Shown one piece after another: positions 20,573-31,287 of a DNA stretch of 42,304 bases. A program made the translations under genes and the position numbers. The stretch comes from Thiofilum sp. (GTDB taxonomy: Bacteria; Pseudomonadota; Gammaproteobacteria; Thiotrichales; Thiotrichaceae), in assembly GCF_016711335.1 (NCBI RefSeq), contig NZ_JADJTF010000007.1:1-42304 (forward strand), in the 5' to 3' direction. Each line of letters opens with the position of its first letter. The stretch's first letter is position 1. The notes under the pieces are model-generated. The model made no database searches. It was given only the letters and a program-made list of their open reading frames with translations, and was not told the origin of the DNA.

Positions 20573-23500
20573 TAGTTGCTCCTGCTTATTTCAATGAGGT
20601 ATCCAAGCCCTGCGTTGTACTCAAGGGTTATACTTTGTTGCGAGTAGAGTACACAGTCACCGTTTAATAACCAACCATCCGCGGCACTAGTATGAGGAAC
20701 GTTTAGTCTACCAGCTGCGTATGGTCCAGGGTTAGTGTTCATAATCACGAAGCGCTTGCCGTTAGGTAGTCCTGCAAGGGCTCCAAACCCACCAAACGTA
20801 ACAGATGTTGCTGCGGTGAACGCCCAGGTCTCGTCAACAAGCTTTGTTGATAACGGAGTGATCGCTGCACCCGTCGTGAACGTGCCGTACAACCTACCAC
20901 CCACAACCAACTGATCGATCGTTGCGAGCGCTGTCTGTACGTCTGTGTCAGTAACCGATAAGTTAGACGTGAAGCCTGATGAATCCACCGATACAGAGCT
21001 TGCAGGGTGTGCATCAAGTGCCGTACGGCCAGAGAGTGTCTGGTGGTCACTAGGTGTGATCCCCGTGACGATTGTGTTGATGCTTGCACGGATCGCGATG
21101 AAGTCTACAAGCTTAGTGTTAGCTAGCTGAACACCCGCGTTCGAACGTTTGTAGACCGCCTTGTACAGTACAATGCCTTCGGTAGTGAAGTCTGTGATGC
21201 CTGTGGTTTCGTTGATATAGCTTGCAGCCTGTGCAGCAGACAGTGAGTTGTGTGTAGCTTGTCCTGCCACTACGAAGTACCCACCGTTAACGTTAACAGG
21301 GGTTGCGAAGATGTACATGTTGAACCATGTGTTGTTAGCAGTGATCGGGGTCAGCTGCCACACACCACCCGTGTACTGGTTCCACTGTGGGTTAGTACCG
21401 TTGTTGGTGAAGCCGTCGTTGTTTGCAACGTAGGTCCACTGACCAGCGGCACCTACTCTGTACAACATACGGTAGGCGTTGCCACCAACCTGTGCTGGTA
21501 CCGTGTGGTTGTAGTCCTCGTCTGCTAGTACGCAGCTATCAAGTCCCCAGGTAATGTCCGCAGGGTTAGTTACCTGTGGAATGACGTACCCAGAGGCCGC
21601 GCCACCACTTAGTAGCTTCGTACCTACAGTCATGTGAGCATTCATGTGCTCTATCTCAGTCATGCCACCATCAGCTGGGTGTAGCTCCGAGAAGCACTCA
21701 CCCCATACCTGGACCGCGTTGAAGTAGATAATTGCAAGCTGCGCTGTAGTCAGTATGTTAAATGCAGTCGTAGATAGCTGTAGAGTACCTGTGTTGTCGT
21801 AGTACAAGTAGTGCTTACCTGTAACCGCTGTGTGCACGAAGGACTCGTTGCCTGACTTCGTGTAGCGTACACCGTTAACCCACACAGCTGCACCCGGGGA
21901 GTACGTTACTGTGAAGGTCCTGGTTGTGTATACATAGGAGAGTGCGAAGAGGGACTTGTCCTCTAGGCCGTTAGATACTCGTGAAGCGCCAAGATTTTGA
22001 CGAGCAGCCGGGGCAGTAGTTGCTCCCGTGCCACCGTATGCTACTGGTACGATCTCTTCACGTACGATCTCAGGAGCGATCAGTAAGCGACCAAACCCTG
22101 TGTGCTGTAGAAGCACCTTACCCAAGCGAAGTGCTACCGTCGGTAGTGATGGTTTGACGTTGGTTAGTGTGCCACCAGCTGCAAGCCATAGCTCGTCACC
22201 TGCTGCCCAGATGTTCGTGTCGAACTCTGTAATGGTTCCGTAGAAGAGTGCGATGCCGTAGTTTAACGTTAGGATGTCAGCTGCTACCACTGCGATCATT
22301 GCTGATGCATCAGCGTACGTAGGCTCAGCTACACTGAACGTTGCGAAACCTGCCTCAGTGTTCGTCAACTTTATGACGGTACCCTTTGGTATGGTTCCAA
22401 GCCCTGCGTGGTACACTCTCACTGCTACCTGATGACCAACCACCATCTTGCGACCTGGTACATCATCGTAGTAAGCGAAAGCCTTCTCGACATCATCATA
22501 GAACATATGTTGTTCGTTGTAGAGAAGTGCACCGTTTAATTTCAAGGACTTAAATGTAGGAGACGACGCTGTAGCAATATCCTGCTCTAGTTCTAATTGG
22601 ATCTCGCCATCTGTAAAAATAGGGCTGATCTGGTTAACTGTTCCAACAATATCTTTGTACTCGTTAGCTGTGTCCAGACCGTTTCTACCAAGAATTTGAT
22701 TAGCTGAGTGAACTAGTGGGAAGATAGTACTAGGTACCTGGTACACATGCTTGCCAGTTGCTACATCGTACACAAGTGTACGTTGGTCTGCTCTATCTGT
22801 GATATCGATCTCTGAGCCCTGTAGTTTATTAGCGTTCCACTGAGCTACAGTGTTGCCTACTTGAGCGGCCGTAACAGCATGAGGGTTGTTAGTAGCACCG
22901 ATATGAGAGTCAATAGCACTATGGTCATTAGTTCCCTTATCTGAGAGTTGCGCGTGTGTGACAGTATGTGGGTTAACTTGGCTGTTAACGTGCGAATCGA
23001 GTTCTGTGTGCGTGTAAGATCCCTGGTCCGGTAGCTGGTCATGACGTACAAGGTGCGGGTTGTTTTGTAGAGATATGTGGTTATCAATCGCTGCATGGTC
23101 GTTTGTACCCTTGTCTGCAAGCTGTGCATGGATCACACCGTGTGGGTTAGACATGTTTACTTCATGCGTGTCAGTCTGAACTTTGTGTGCGTACACAACA
23201 TCGTCAAGCTCGTCAATAGCTGCTTCTACGTGTACCTCAGCACCTAGGTAGTGAGTACCACCACCGTCAAACGCGATGTCTGGTGCTGCAAGCCCTAGCT
23301 CGTCTGTGGTAACCACTTCGAGAGCGTCACCAGCACTGTTCCAACGAACGATAGCCTCTGGCCTAGGTTCAGGAAATACTGTGGCTGTAGATTGTGAACC
23401 CTCAGCATACCCGATCTTCTTATCGATATCGAAGCGCTGCTCCTGCTGTATAGCTACTATGCGATCAAGCTGCTCCTCGTGATCAACGTACGGGAATGCA

Positions 23501-23802
23501 CGGTTTGCTGCATATGCTACATTCTGCTCAAGCGATGAAGCACGCTTGAATACTAAGCGTGAGGTCACAGGTAGTGGAGCGGTAAGCTCGATCTGAGATA
23601 CTGGGTTAGCAGTGTTCGGGTAGTACGTGTAGTCTACACCAGCAACGAGTAGTGTAAGAACGTATGGTGCAGGGAGTGTCTCGTCTTGTGTGTAGATCTT
23701 GATCTCACTATTGTCTTGTATAGTAATCGAAAACGAGTATCTAGTCTGTGAACCGTTCCCTAATGAGGAAACCTGTTGCACTAAGTTGTTAGTGAGCGTC
23801 AT
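20572..23802 (-). CDS. tail fibre protein with T7 gp17-like N-terminus
   Basis: A 1076-residue fibre protein. Residues 1-~135 resemble the T7 tail-fibre attachment domain (Phage_T7_tail): QTRYSFSITIQDNSEIKIY..., VLTLLVAGVDYTY, then RAFPYVDHEEQLDR, which joins the fibre to the tail tube. Residues ~215-317 contain four imperfect repeats with NPH and KGTNDH/ID-H motifs, probably a trimeric shaft. The remainder is beta-rich, ending in a receptor-facing domain. GGGAGA lies before the ATG. The gene is placed directly after the internal virion protein genes, as in T7-like phages. Confidence 0.85.
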   Translation of the reverse strand: MTLTNNLVQQVSSLGNGSQTRYSFSITIQDNSEIKIYTQDETLPAPYVLTLLVAGVDYTYYPNTANPVSQIELTAPLPVTSRLVFKRASSLEQNVAYAANRAFPYVDHEEQLDRIVAIQQEQRFDIDKKIGYAEGSQSTATVFPEPRPEAIVRWNSAGDALEVVTTDELGLAAPDIAFDGGGTHYLGAEVHVEAAIDELDDVVYAHKVQTDTHEVNMSNPHGVIHAQLADKGTNDHAAIDNHISLQNNPHLVRHDQLPDQGSYTHTELDSHVNSQVNPHTVTHAQLSDKGTNDHSAIDSHIGATNNPHAVTAAQVGNTVAQWNANKLQGSEIDITDRADQRTLVYDVATGKHVYQVPSTIFPLVHSANQILGRNGLDTANEYKDIVGTVNQISPIFTDGEIQLELEQDIATASSPTFKSLKLNGALLYNEQHMFYDDVEKAFAYYDDVPGRKMVVGHQVAVRVYHAGLGTIPKGTVIKLTNTEAGFATFSVAEPTYADASAMIAVVAADILTLNYGIALFYGTITEFDTNIWAAGDELWLAAGGTLTNVKPSLPTVALRLGKVLLQHTGFGRLLIAPEIVREEIVPVAYGGTGATTAPAARQNLGASRVSNGLEDKSLFALSYVYTTRTFTVTYSPGAAVWVNGVRYTKSGNESFVHTAVTGKHYLYYDNTGTLQLSTTAFNILTTAQLAIIYFNAVQVWGECFSELHPADGGMTEIEHMNAHMTVGTKLLSGGAASGYVIPQVTNPADITWGLDSCVLADEDYNHTVPAQVGGNAYRMLYRVGAAGQWTYVANNDGFTNNGTNPQWNQYTGGVWQLTPITANNTWFNMYIFATPVNVNGGYFVVAGQATHNSLSAAQAASYINETTGITDFTTEGIVLYKAVYKRSNAGVQLANTKLVDFIAIRASINTIVTGITPSDHQTLSGRTALDAHPASSVSVDSSGFTSNLSVTDTDVQTALATIDQLVVGGRLYGTFTTGAAITPLSTKLVDETWAFTAATSVTFGGFGALAGLPNGKRFVIMNTNPGPYAAGRLNVPHTSAADGWLLNGDCVLYSQQSITLEYNAGLGYLIEISRSN

Positions 23803-23807
23803 GTTGA

Positions 23808-26318
23808 TTATCTCCCAGGTATATAGTATGAGCGGTTAGCTTCCAAAAGTCCAGCTTGGTCACGTAAACGTCTAGACATATCGTCTAGATAACCGTTCTG
23901 TGTCCACTCAAGTAGTGTATTAATCCCATATTGCTTCCAGATAAGGTCCGTAAGAGGGGCAGGTAACGGTGCTACTCTGTTTAAAAGAGCACCACCAGGT
24001 ACAAGATTGAGTGTTGAACGAAGCGCCTTTGCGTTAGCCTTGTCTGAACCAAAGCCCTCACGAAGAGCGTTGTAGAAGTCGGTGGTTAAGTTAACACCTT
24101 GGCTAACTGTAGGACCTAAGGCTGCGCGACCTAATGTCTGCCAAGATTCACCAGCTGATATTCGTTTTTTAAAGCCATCTTCATCAATGGTGCTTGCGGC
24201 AAACTCGGTTAAAATAGGACCAAGTATCAAACTTCTCTGTGAAACCTTTGCCATGAACTGTGGGTTAGTTGGGTCCGAAGGTGTCTCACCACGGGAAACC
24301 TCAGCCGCCCATTCAGCAAGCATATTGAGCATTACAGCTGTAGTGGTTACCTGAGCAACGCCCATCCATGCACTAGCTAGCCCATGCTCCATCTTATTAT
24401 TGAGAAAAGCAGCACGCATTGTACGAAAGTAGGAAACAGTTGCACCCTTGAACTGGAAGGCAAGCTTCGCAGCCTCGCGAAGACCATAGTTAGATGTAAT
24501 ACTAAGAAAAGCAAGCGCCTCTCGTTGTGTGAGCCTTGCAGAGGTCAGGTTAGACACGTCCGTAAGCATGCCGCCGTATTTAGTAGCAAGCTCAAAACGT
24601 ACCTGCTTAAGAGCAAAATCATTATCGATTAAATCTTGTGGCAAGTTCTTCGCCACTGCATATGACTTAATCTGCTCAAGTGGAATGTGTTCTATATCAA
24701 ATGTAGAAATATGTGCCTCAACATCAGGGTCCATTTTGCCGAAGAGGTCTATCTCCTCTCTACCAAAACCATGTGCCGCGTACATATTTTTTACTGTACC
24801 ATCTAAATTATCAAAACCAATGCGGGCATTATCAAACGTAGCTTGTGTAACCAAAGATACCGCGGCTGTTTCATAAGAACGCGTAAGGCGATCAACGCCT
24901 GCCCATTTAGTTGTTATAGCAGCAAGGTCTTTTGCAAAACCACCATCGCCTTTTATATAAAAGTTTTCGGTAGCATCCATCTGGAAGTTGCGCGCAAACA
25001 AGCCCATAGACTGCGCAAAAGAGGCTCTTTCTGCTTCATCTGTTATGTTGGATAGAGCGGCTACTGTAAAACGTTGTAGCTCATGTACAAAAGAATTACC
25101 TGTAAACTGCTGTATAATTTGTGCAGTTTTAGGGGCATCTGCAACCGCTGCAAGCGCTGAACGCGATAGTAAATTAGATACGTTTAAATGGCGTGCAGAC
25201 CGTGCAAACTTACCAAACCAGTGTGTACTAGGAGCCTCGAAGAAATTAATAGACTTTGAAAACTGGTCATCAATGTATCTACCAGTAATGTGTGGAGGTA
25301 ACTTGTCGCCAAGTAACTGTTTAAACATAGCTAGAAACTTGGAAGGTTCCCCAAACTTAGCTAGTGTAGCGGAGTCCTTTGCGAATGACTTTATTTGAGT
25401 GTCAAAGGCACTATAAAAATCAGCCTCACCATATTTCGCGTGTAAGTAATCGGCGCTCATATAATCATTGGGTACAACAGAGCGACGTTTTGCGTTTGCC
25501 TCACCAATACGTTTAAAAAATGCTGTATCAAGCTGTCTGCCTGCTTTTAAATTATCATACACAGAGGATGCAAACTTAGTAGCAGCTTCTAAATCAAGCT
25601 GTCCCTGCTCATCACGAAGCCTATTTACGGCGTGATCTAGTATATCCTGTATAAACTCTTCGCGAGGAGTGGCAGCTATTTTATTCTTATCGTACAACGG
25701 TTTAATTAAATATTCTGCACGACGTTGTATATTTGGATTATACATGTGTTTAACATCAAACATGTAGTTAAGTACGTCCTGTATGCCAAGCGCTAGATCA
25801 TATATGTGTTGAGGTAGATCTGGTGGTTTTGGTAGATCTCTCTGCACAATATGTAGGGCTTTGTACATATCACTGCGCACGGATGGATCGCGTAGGAAAT
25901 CAATAGCGTTCTTACCCATACGAGCTACGGCTAAACTAGTGAACTTACCGTATAAGTTCTCGTACATGTCACGCACACTGATATTGCCGCCCTTACTAGG
26001 CATTAAACTACCACCAACTAACACGTCATCAAGTGCAGCCTCAGCGCTTCTACCTGTCTTCTCCATGATATTAACCATATCAGTAGCCATCTCGGTGGCT
26101 TTATTAAGAGCAGTAGTAGTCGCGAAAATATCCTGTGCTTGTTCCTTTTCTATAATCTTACTAATTTTAAGTGCGTAGTCGCCCGTGATATCAGCAGCAG
26201 ATACACCCTGTGCTTTCATGCGATTTACAGTAAACTCGATCTGATCCAGAACCTCATCGTTAACGAAAAGTTCCTGCGACTCAAGCAACTGTTTAGCTTT
26301 TATTTTACAAAATGTCAT
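23808..26318 (-). CDS. large internal virion / DNA ejection protein
   Basis: 836 residues from the ATG at 26318, which overlaps the preceding TGA. A seven-residue longer start is less likely. It is mostly helical, with hydrophobic helical patches near the C-terminal third (VAQVTTTAVMLNMLAEWA). Position directly before the fibre and after two other long virion proteins matches the T7 core/ejection proteins (gp14-gp16), which leave the head to form a channel across the envelope. I do not see a lysozyme or transglycosylase motif. Confidence 0.75.
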   Translation of the reverse strand: MTFCKIKAKQLLESQELFVNDEVLDQIEFTVNRMKAQGVSAADITGDYALKISKIIEKEQAQDIFATTTALNKATEMATDMVNIMEKTGRSAEAALDDVLVGGSLMPSKGGNISVRDMYENLYGKFTSLAVARMGKNAIDFLRDPSVRSDMYKALHIVQRDLPKPPDLPQHIYDLALGIQDVLNYMFDVKHMYNPNIQRRAEYLIKPLYDKNKIAATPREEFIQDILDHAVNRLRDEQGQLDLEAATKFASSVYDNLKAGRQLDTAFFKRIGEANAKRRSVVPNDYMSADYLHAKYGEADFYSAFDTQIKSFAKDSATLAKFGEPSKFLAMFKQLLGDKLPPHITGRYIDDQFSKSINFFEAPSTHWFGKFARSARHLNVSNLLSRSALAAVADAPKTAQIIQQFTGNSFVHELQRFTVAALSNITDEAERASFAQSMGLFARNFQMDATENFYIKGDGGFAKDLAAITTKWAGVDRLTRSYETAAVSLVTQATFDNARIGFDNLDGTVKNMYAAHGFGREEIDLFGKMDPDVEAHISTFDIEHIPLEQIKSYAVAKNLPQDLIDNDFALKQVRFELATKYGGMLTDVSNLTSARLTQREALAFLSITSNYGLREAAKLAFQFKGATVSYFRTMRAAFLNNKMEHGLASAWMGVAQVTTTAVMLNMLAEWAAEVSRGETPSDPTNPQFMAKVSQRSLILGPILTEFAASTIDEDGFKKRISAGESWQTLGRAALGPTVSQGVNLTTDFYNALREGFGSDKANAKALRSTLNLVPGGALLNRVAPLPAPLTDLIWKQYGINTLLEWTQNGYLDDMSRRLRDQAGLLEANRSYYIPGR

Positions 26319-28684
26319 TGGGCACCCGCTGTACACTCTAATAGTTTAAGAAGTACTTTGTTTATTTTCTTAGTGTCAATCTCTTGACGTTTAGCAACCG
26401 CAGCCATCTCCTCAGACTTCACTATAACTTCCTCTATAGCAGCCTTATGTGTAGGCGATATCTTTGGTACCTCTATCTCTTTACCATCAGGAGTAACATA
26501 TCTAGATTTAGGAACTTCAACTTGTGGTACGAAAGCCTCAAACTCTACAGGAGGAGGAGCCGCAGCTGGTGGCATTGCTTCATCATAGTAATCAGCCTTA
26601 GCACCTACAATCGCCTCAACCTTTGGATCAACCTTAGCCTTCGGAGTAGTAATAACTTCCAGTTGCCTTGTCTCAAGTTGAACAAGGTCATCCATTATAG
26701 ACTGGATCTTAGGCCCCCACTCAGCGCCGAACTCTTTTGTGAAGTCAGTCTTACCACGAAAATCATACAAGTTACGTAAGCTAGCGCCAGGTGCAAGCAT
26801 ACTTTTTCTACCAATAGCACTAACTGTTTCACCTGTTACACGCTCGAAGTGCATGTCTTGTATGTTATTACGTAAGTCGTCTATAACCTTAGCCGTAGCT
26901 CTACCATACTTCTCTGTAAGCTCAACAAAAGTACCCTTTGCATAGTCAGGGATAACATCACGTAACGCTTCTACGCGTGTAGCTTCAGCCGCAGCGGTTT
27001 CCATATCGCGTACTATGTCTAAATCTTTTAAACGTTGCCTTACGCCTATAGGTGCTCGTGTGAAAATATCTTTATATTTAGTTTCAAACTCGCCCCAGGT
27101 CTGCGCCAAGTAATACTCATCAGAACGTAGCTTTGTAATTAGTGCCTTGAACTCAGCCACAGAACTTGCTGCGCGTTCTTTTACTATGACAGCTACTTGC
27201 TCAGGCTTAAGTTTAGCAATCTTAGGGGAGGCGTCCATTACTTCCAGAGCCATCTTCTGTGCTTCAGCCTCAGTACGAGCAGAGTCCATTGGCTCAAGCT
27301 TAGGAAGTCTACTATCTTTTATATCTGGATTATGTAACCAGTCCTGTACAGGTGCAACCTTCTCTGGGTTAAGTACTTCTAGCTGTGTGTGTATTTTGCG
27401 ACCACCACGTTCGTATGTGGTCATCACAGCATCCATACCCTGCTCTTGTGCTACTTCTTTAAACAGTGTTGCCTTATCAAGTAACTCATCGCCATCAAGT
27501 TCGCGGGTAATATTTACGCTATCGATATACTCATCAAGTGACAAGCCCTGCTCTACCGCTTTTGTGTTCTTAAGCGATTCGATAACGCTCTCATCGTAAC
27601 CAAGTGCCTTACGTATAGTGTTTAAGGCAAACTTTGATGATTCGTTATCCTTAATGGTAGCGCGTGGATCTAATACAACCGCGTCTTCTGCTATCTGGAA
27701 CTCTTTGAAGTTACCCTTGTTATTGGCCAGATACGGACTATCAGTTAGTGAGCCACCCTCAGCGCCATAAAAAGGTGTTTGACTAGGATGTGTAATATCT
27801 TTGTAAGGAACGTGTGGCTGCTGTAGTTCTGCCCCTATAAGTTGTTGATAACGAATATTAGCAAACTCTACAGACGTACCAGCCTCTATACTATTTATAG
27901 TATCGGCTACAAGTTGCTTAGTCTGCTCAGGACTATGCGAAAGAATGTTTATATCTTTCTGCGCTTCTATCTTTTGAATAGTATTCAATACTTTTGGTTT
28001 AAATAAACCACCAATACTCCCCTGAAGAATACCACCACCCACGGAGCCTATAGCAGTTTCAAATATACCCTGATCTGTAAACTCTCGCTTCAGCTGCATG
28101 TAAGTAGGTACATCAACAGCTAAGTTACCAGCTGTTTCGAGTGCTATAAGACCCGCTGTACGTTTGATACCCCTAAGAGCTGGTAGGATAGGGCCAGCAA
28201 GCATACCAACACCAGCACCTACAGCAATATTAATAGGATCAAGAGACTGCGCCATACCAGCAAGCATCTCGCTACCCCAACCCCATTTGCTCTGACCACG
28301 TGCCATCCACTGATTAAGCTCGTACTCTTTACGACGTTGCTCAACACGTAGACGAGCAACAGATGGAGCCATTGGCTCAGTAAAGAACACACCTTTATCA
28401 GCCATATCAGCGTATGTTTTATTTAAGTCATCAGCAGATACCTTTGGCTGTATCTGGTTAATAAACTGCTCTGTACTCCAACGAAAAAGTGATGAAGTAG
28501 GACCCTTCTCTACTAGTTGCTCGTAAGCACGAGCGCGAAACATCTCGCCCCATGAGCCAGGACCGTAGTACGGCGCAAACTCTTGTGAGCCTGAAGTCAT
28601 CGGCACGCCTTCGGTAGGGGTGTAAGGCGTGTCTTTAAAAGTACCCGACGGTGTTAAACCTGGTGTGTTTAATAAGTCAGCCAT
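26315..28684 (-). CDS. internal virion protein with membrane-active region and possible ART-like domain
   Basis: A 789-residue ejection-type protein. Residues ~138-228 are Gly/Ala/Ile-rich and hydrophobic, suited to membrane insertion. Residues ~303-447 faintly resemble an ADP-ribosyltransferase-like fold as found in phage polyvalent proteins (PFYGAEGGSLTDSPYLA near 304-320, then MDAVMTTYERGGRK...LEVLNPEKV near 417-443), though the usual His of the HGT motif is not seen. The C-terminal region is Pro/Lys-rich. It overlaps both neighbours by four bases or one. Internal-protein status is likely; the ART resemblance is tentative. Confidence 0.7.
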   Translation of the reverse strand: MADLLNTPGLTPSGTFKDTPYTPTEGVPMTSGSQEFAPYYGPGSWGEMFRARAYEQLVEKGPTSSLFRWSTEQFINQIQPKVSADDLNKTYADMADKGVFFTEPMAPSVARLRVEQRRKEYELNQWMARGQSKWGWGSEMLAGMAQSLDPINIAVGAGVGMLAGPILPALRGIKRTAGLIALETAGNLAVDVPTYMQLKREFTDQGIFETAIGSVGGGILQGSIGGLFKPKVLNTIQKIEAQKDINILSHSPEQTKQLVADTINSIEAGTSVEFANIRYQQLIGAELQQPHVPYKDITHPSQTPFYGAEGGSLTDSPYLANNKGNFKEFQIAEDAVVLDPRATIKDNESSKFALNTIRKALGYDESVIESLKNTKAVEQGLSLDEYIDSVNITRELDGDELLDKATLFKEVAQEQGMDAVMTTYERGGRKIHTQLEVLNPEKVAPVQDWLHNPDIKDSRLPKLEPMDSARTEAEAQKMALEVMDASPKIAKLKPEQVAVIVKERAASSVAEFKALITKLRSDEYYLAQTWGEFETKYKDIFTRAPIGVRQRLKDLDIVRDMETAAAEATRVEALRDVIPDYAKGTFVELTEKYGRATAKVIDDLRNNIQDMHFERVTGETVSAIGRKSMLAPGASLRNLYDFRGKTDFTKEFGAEWGPKIQSIMDDLVQLETRQLEVITTPKAKVDPKVEAIVGAKADYYDEAMPPAAAPPPVEFEAFVPQVEVPKSRYVTPDGKEIEVPKISPTHKAAIEEVIVKSEEMAAVAKRQEIDTKKINKVLLKLLECTAGAQ

Positions 28685-31275
28685 TATTTTTTAGCCTTCT
28701 CTTTAGTTACTGGTACTTGTGTACCCCTGGTCATAGCACCCATACCGTAGCCGAAGTTCCACTGCCACTTAGTAGGCGAGGCAGGTTTACGTTCTGTTGT
28801 TGGCGCGACAGAAGCGCCACCCTTATCTAGGATGCGATGTTTATTAATAGTCTTATTTGTTGGTGGCTTAGGTGGGGCTTTCTTTAATAAAGACTCGGAC
28901 CAAATAGTTCTAATAGGTTTAAAGAATATCTCACCCTTCTCGTTGCCAACTAGTGTTTTGTACACCTGCCCAGTGCCTTCTAGATTGCCGTACATCTGCC
29001 ATGCAAAACCAAACTGCCCAGTCTGTGGATGGCGTATCATGATAAGTGCGCCATTACGTAGCTGCTGTTTAGCTCTCTCAGGGAATGGCGTGTGTGCTAC
29101 ATACTTATCAAGTGCACCAGCCGCTACCTTATTGCGAATATCGTCAATATGTGGGGACATTTTCGCTACCATATCTTCTGTGATACGGGTGCCATCTTCT
29201 AATACTTTTGGGTAAATAATTCTTTGTGTTTTGTCAGTGATATACTTATCCTTAACAATAAGCATAGCTTTAGTAACGGCATCAGTTGCAGTTAAGCTTG
29301 GTTGCTCAATCATATACAGCTGAGCCCTGCGCTTAATAAAATCGGCTGTTACGTTCTGCTGTTCAAGCATAGACTTTGTTGTAAACGAATTATCAAACAA
29401 CACAGATGTAAATTCTTTTGTACCCTGTATCTGAAGTGACACGGCAGCAGCTATATCATTAGCCTTGACCTTAGAGTCATTACCAAAAGTATTATCAAAA
29501 AGTTTACCAAGGTCTTTCTGTAGAATAACAGAGTTGATTAACGCTTCCTGTGATGCTGGGTCATTAACCATTAAACCCAAATACAAGAAGTCATCGGGTA
29601 AGTTCTTATCATTCACCATCTGTTTAATGTATGAAGAGAACACACCAGGCTCTAGGTGTGTGCGCATATTGGTTATAATATCAGATGCAAGTATGGTATC
29701 ACCACCAGCTATAGCCTGACCAAGGTTTTCAGATATTGCTTTAGGAAGTACGCGAATAGGTACCGCTGCCTTAATAGATGATTCCATTAGTTCTCGGGTG
29801 GCGGCTTGCGCTATGTTATTTTTACCAGAAAACGCAGTAGCAAAAGACTTACCCTTTAAATTAATTGAGTTGAATAATTCGTAAGCATTACCAGATATAG
29901 CAACACCAGAAACATTATCAAAATTACTAAAAGCAGCGGCACTGTCTTCACTAAGTAATTTAGTAATCTGGGTGTTTTTCTGCTCAAACATCGATGCGGC
30001 ATCTTGAGATATAGTAGCATTAGCAAGAGGACCGCCTATTTTTTGCGCCTCTTTCTGTATCTTTGTTATGCCTTGTGTGGCTATCTTATCACGGCCTGAT
30101 TTTGTATTTACAAAATATTCGGTTGTGCGTGTGGCCCCACCAATAAGCTGCGCTAAATCTAAACGGCTCTTTTCGTTAGCATTAGTAAGCGGCTCTTCTT
30201 CAGCTGGATGTAAGCGATTAATAGCCTCTTGTACCTGCGCTTTTGCTTTGTTTGGTAGGACGCCCTTTTGTAGCGCTGTAGTAAGACCATTACTTAGCAT
30301 TAGACGGTCATCCGCAGTACTTAATCTAGAGGAATCTGCACCGAGGCCTAACAACTGCTGTGCAAAGTTAGCTTTAGCTGTAGGGTGAAGCATACCAGAC
30401 AAAGGTGTGGCAACATCGCGGGTCTCTTGTGACTTACCTTCGTTGGCCTTTTCTAAGTCGGCCTTTTGCTTATTGATATTATTGGGGTCGAAAAAATTAG
30501 GCTTGCCATCATAGATACCCATAACGAGCTTAAAGGCGTCATCAACACGTGCTTTTCTATCAGCGTGTTTTGGTAAGCGTTTAATAGCAGTAATCATGCC
30601 CTCTACAGTAGAAGCAGACATTGTTTGACGTGCCTGTAAAGTAAGCTCTTTACCTTCAGCAAAAGAATATGCACCGCTTATAACCTTATTCTTTAAACCA
30701 TCTACTAGGGATACATACTTATCGTGCAAAAAAAGCATGTTTGGATTACTAGCTAGTTTATTTGAATTACCTAATATCTCTGACTGTGTCTGTTTCTTTA
30801 TAGAATTATAACGTAAGTTTAGTTCATCCTCACGTATAGACATAAGTTTTGTATGAAAGTTATCGCGTGTACGTTGAGAAAATAAATCGCGGGATAAGGG
30901 CATACTAAGCCCTTCTTTGTATGTTTTATGTAAGTTTTCCGCTAACTCATAAAACTTGTCCGTAACTGTTTTGGGTCTATTAAATACAGTGTCCTGTTCA
31001 TATTCCCACTTCTCATTACGATAATTACCATCATCACTATTATTAATTAGAGTTTGTTTTAGATTATGTAAGTTATCATTGAAGTCATCCGCACGTATGC
31101 GAGCCTCATCATCAGCTTGCACCTTAATGACGGTATCAAATATTTCCTGTCCAGACTGATTAAGTTGGTTTGCTGTTTGTGCAAAAGCTAGTGTGCTTGT
31201 CTCAGCAGCGCGTGCTTGCTGACCCACAGTTGGTGCGTCTACGTTGTATTGTTCCCGCTCAAAAGGTAGTTTCAT
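28684..31275 (-). CDS. large internal virion protein
   Basis: An 863-residue, highly helical, Lys/Gln/Asn-rich protein. The N-terminus (EREQYNVDAPTVGQQARAAET) and long helical body are typical of podovirus core proteins that sit above the portal and are ejected with the DNA. GAGG lies four bases before the ATG. It stands after the gp14-like gene, where T7 has its gp15/gp16 genes. No enzymatic motif was recognised. Confidence 0.75.
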   Translation of the reverse strand: MKLPFEREQYNVDAPTVGQQARAAETSTLAFAQTANQLNQSGQEIFDTVIKVQADDEARIRADDFNDNLHNLKQTLINNSDDGNYRNEKWEYEQDTVFNRPKTVTDKFYELAENLHKTYKEGLSMPLSRDLFSQRTRDNFHTKLMSIREDELNLRYNSIKKQTQSEILGNSNKLASNPNMLFLHDKYVSLVDGLKNKVISGAYSFAEGKELTLQARQTMSASTVEGMITAIKRLPKHADRKARVDDAFKLVMGIYDGKPNFFDPNNINKQKADLEKANEGKSQETRDVATPLSGMLHPTAKANFAQQLLGLGADSSRLSTADDRLMLSNGLTTALQKGVLPNKAKAQVQEAINRLHPAEEEPLTNANEKSRLDLAQLIGGATRTTEYFVNTKSGRDKIATQGITKIQKEAQKIGGPLANATISQDAASMFEQKNTQITKLLSEDSAAAFSNFDNVSGVAISGNAYELFNSINLKGKSFATAFSGKNNIAQAATRELMESSIKAAVPIRVLPKAISENLGQAIAGGDTILASDIITNMRTHLEPGVFSSYIKQMVNDKNLPDDFLYLGLMVNDPASQEALINSVILQKDLGKLFDNTFGNDSKVKANDIAAAVSLQIQGTKEFTSVLFDNSFTTKSMLEQQNVTADFIKRRAQLYMIEQPSLTATDAVTKAMLIVKDKYITDKTQRIIYPKVLEDGTRITEDMVAKMSPHIDDIRNKVAAGALDKYVAHTPFPERAKQQLRNGALIMIRHPQTGQFGFAWQMYGNLEGTGQVYKTLVGNEKGEIFFKPIRTIWSESLLKKAPPKPPTNKTINKHRILDKGGASVAPTTERKPASPTKWQWNFGYGMGAMTRGTQVPVTKEKAKK

Positions 31276-31287
31276 AAAACCTCATTA

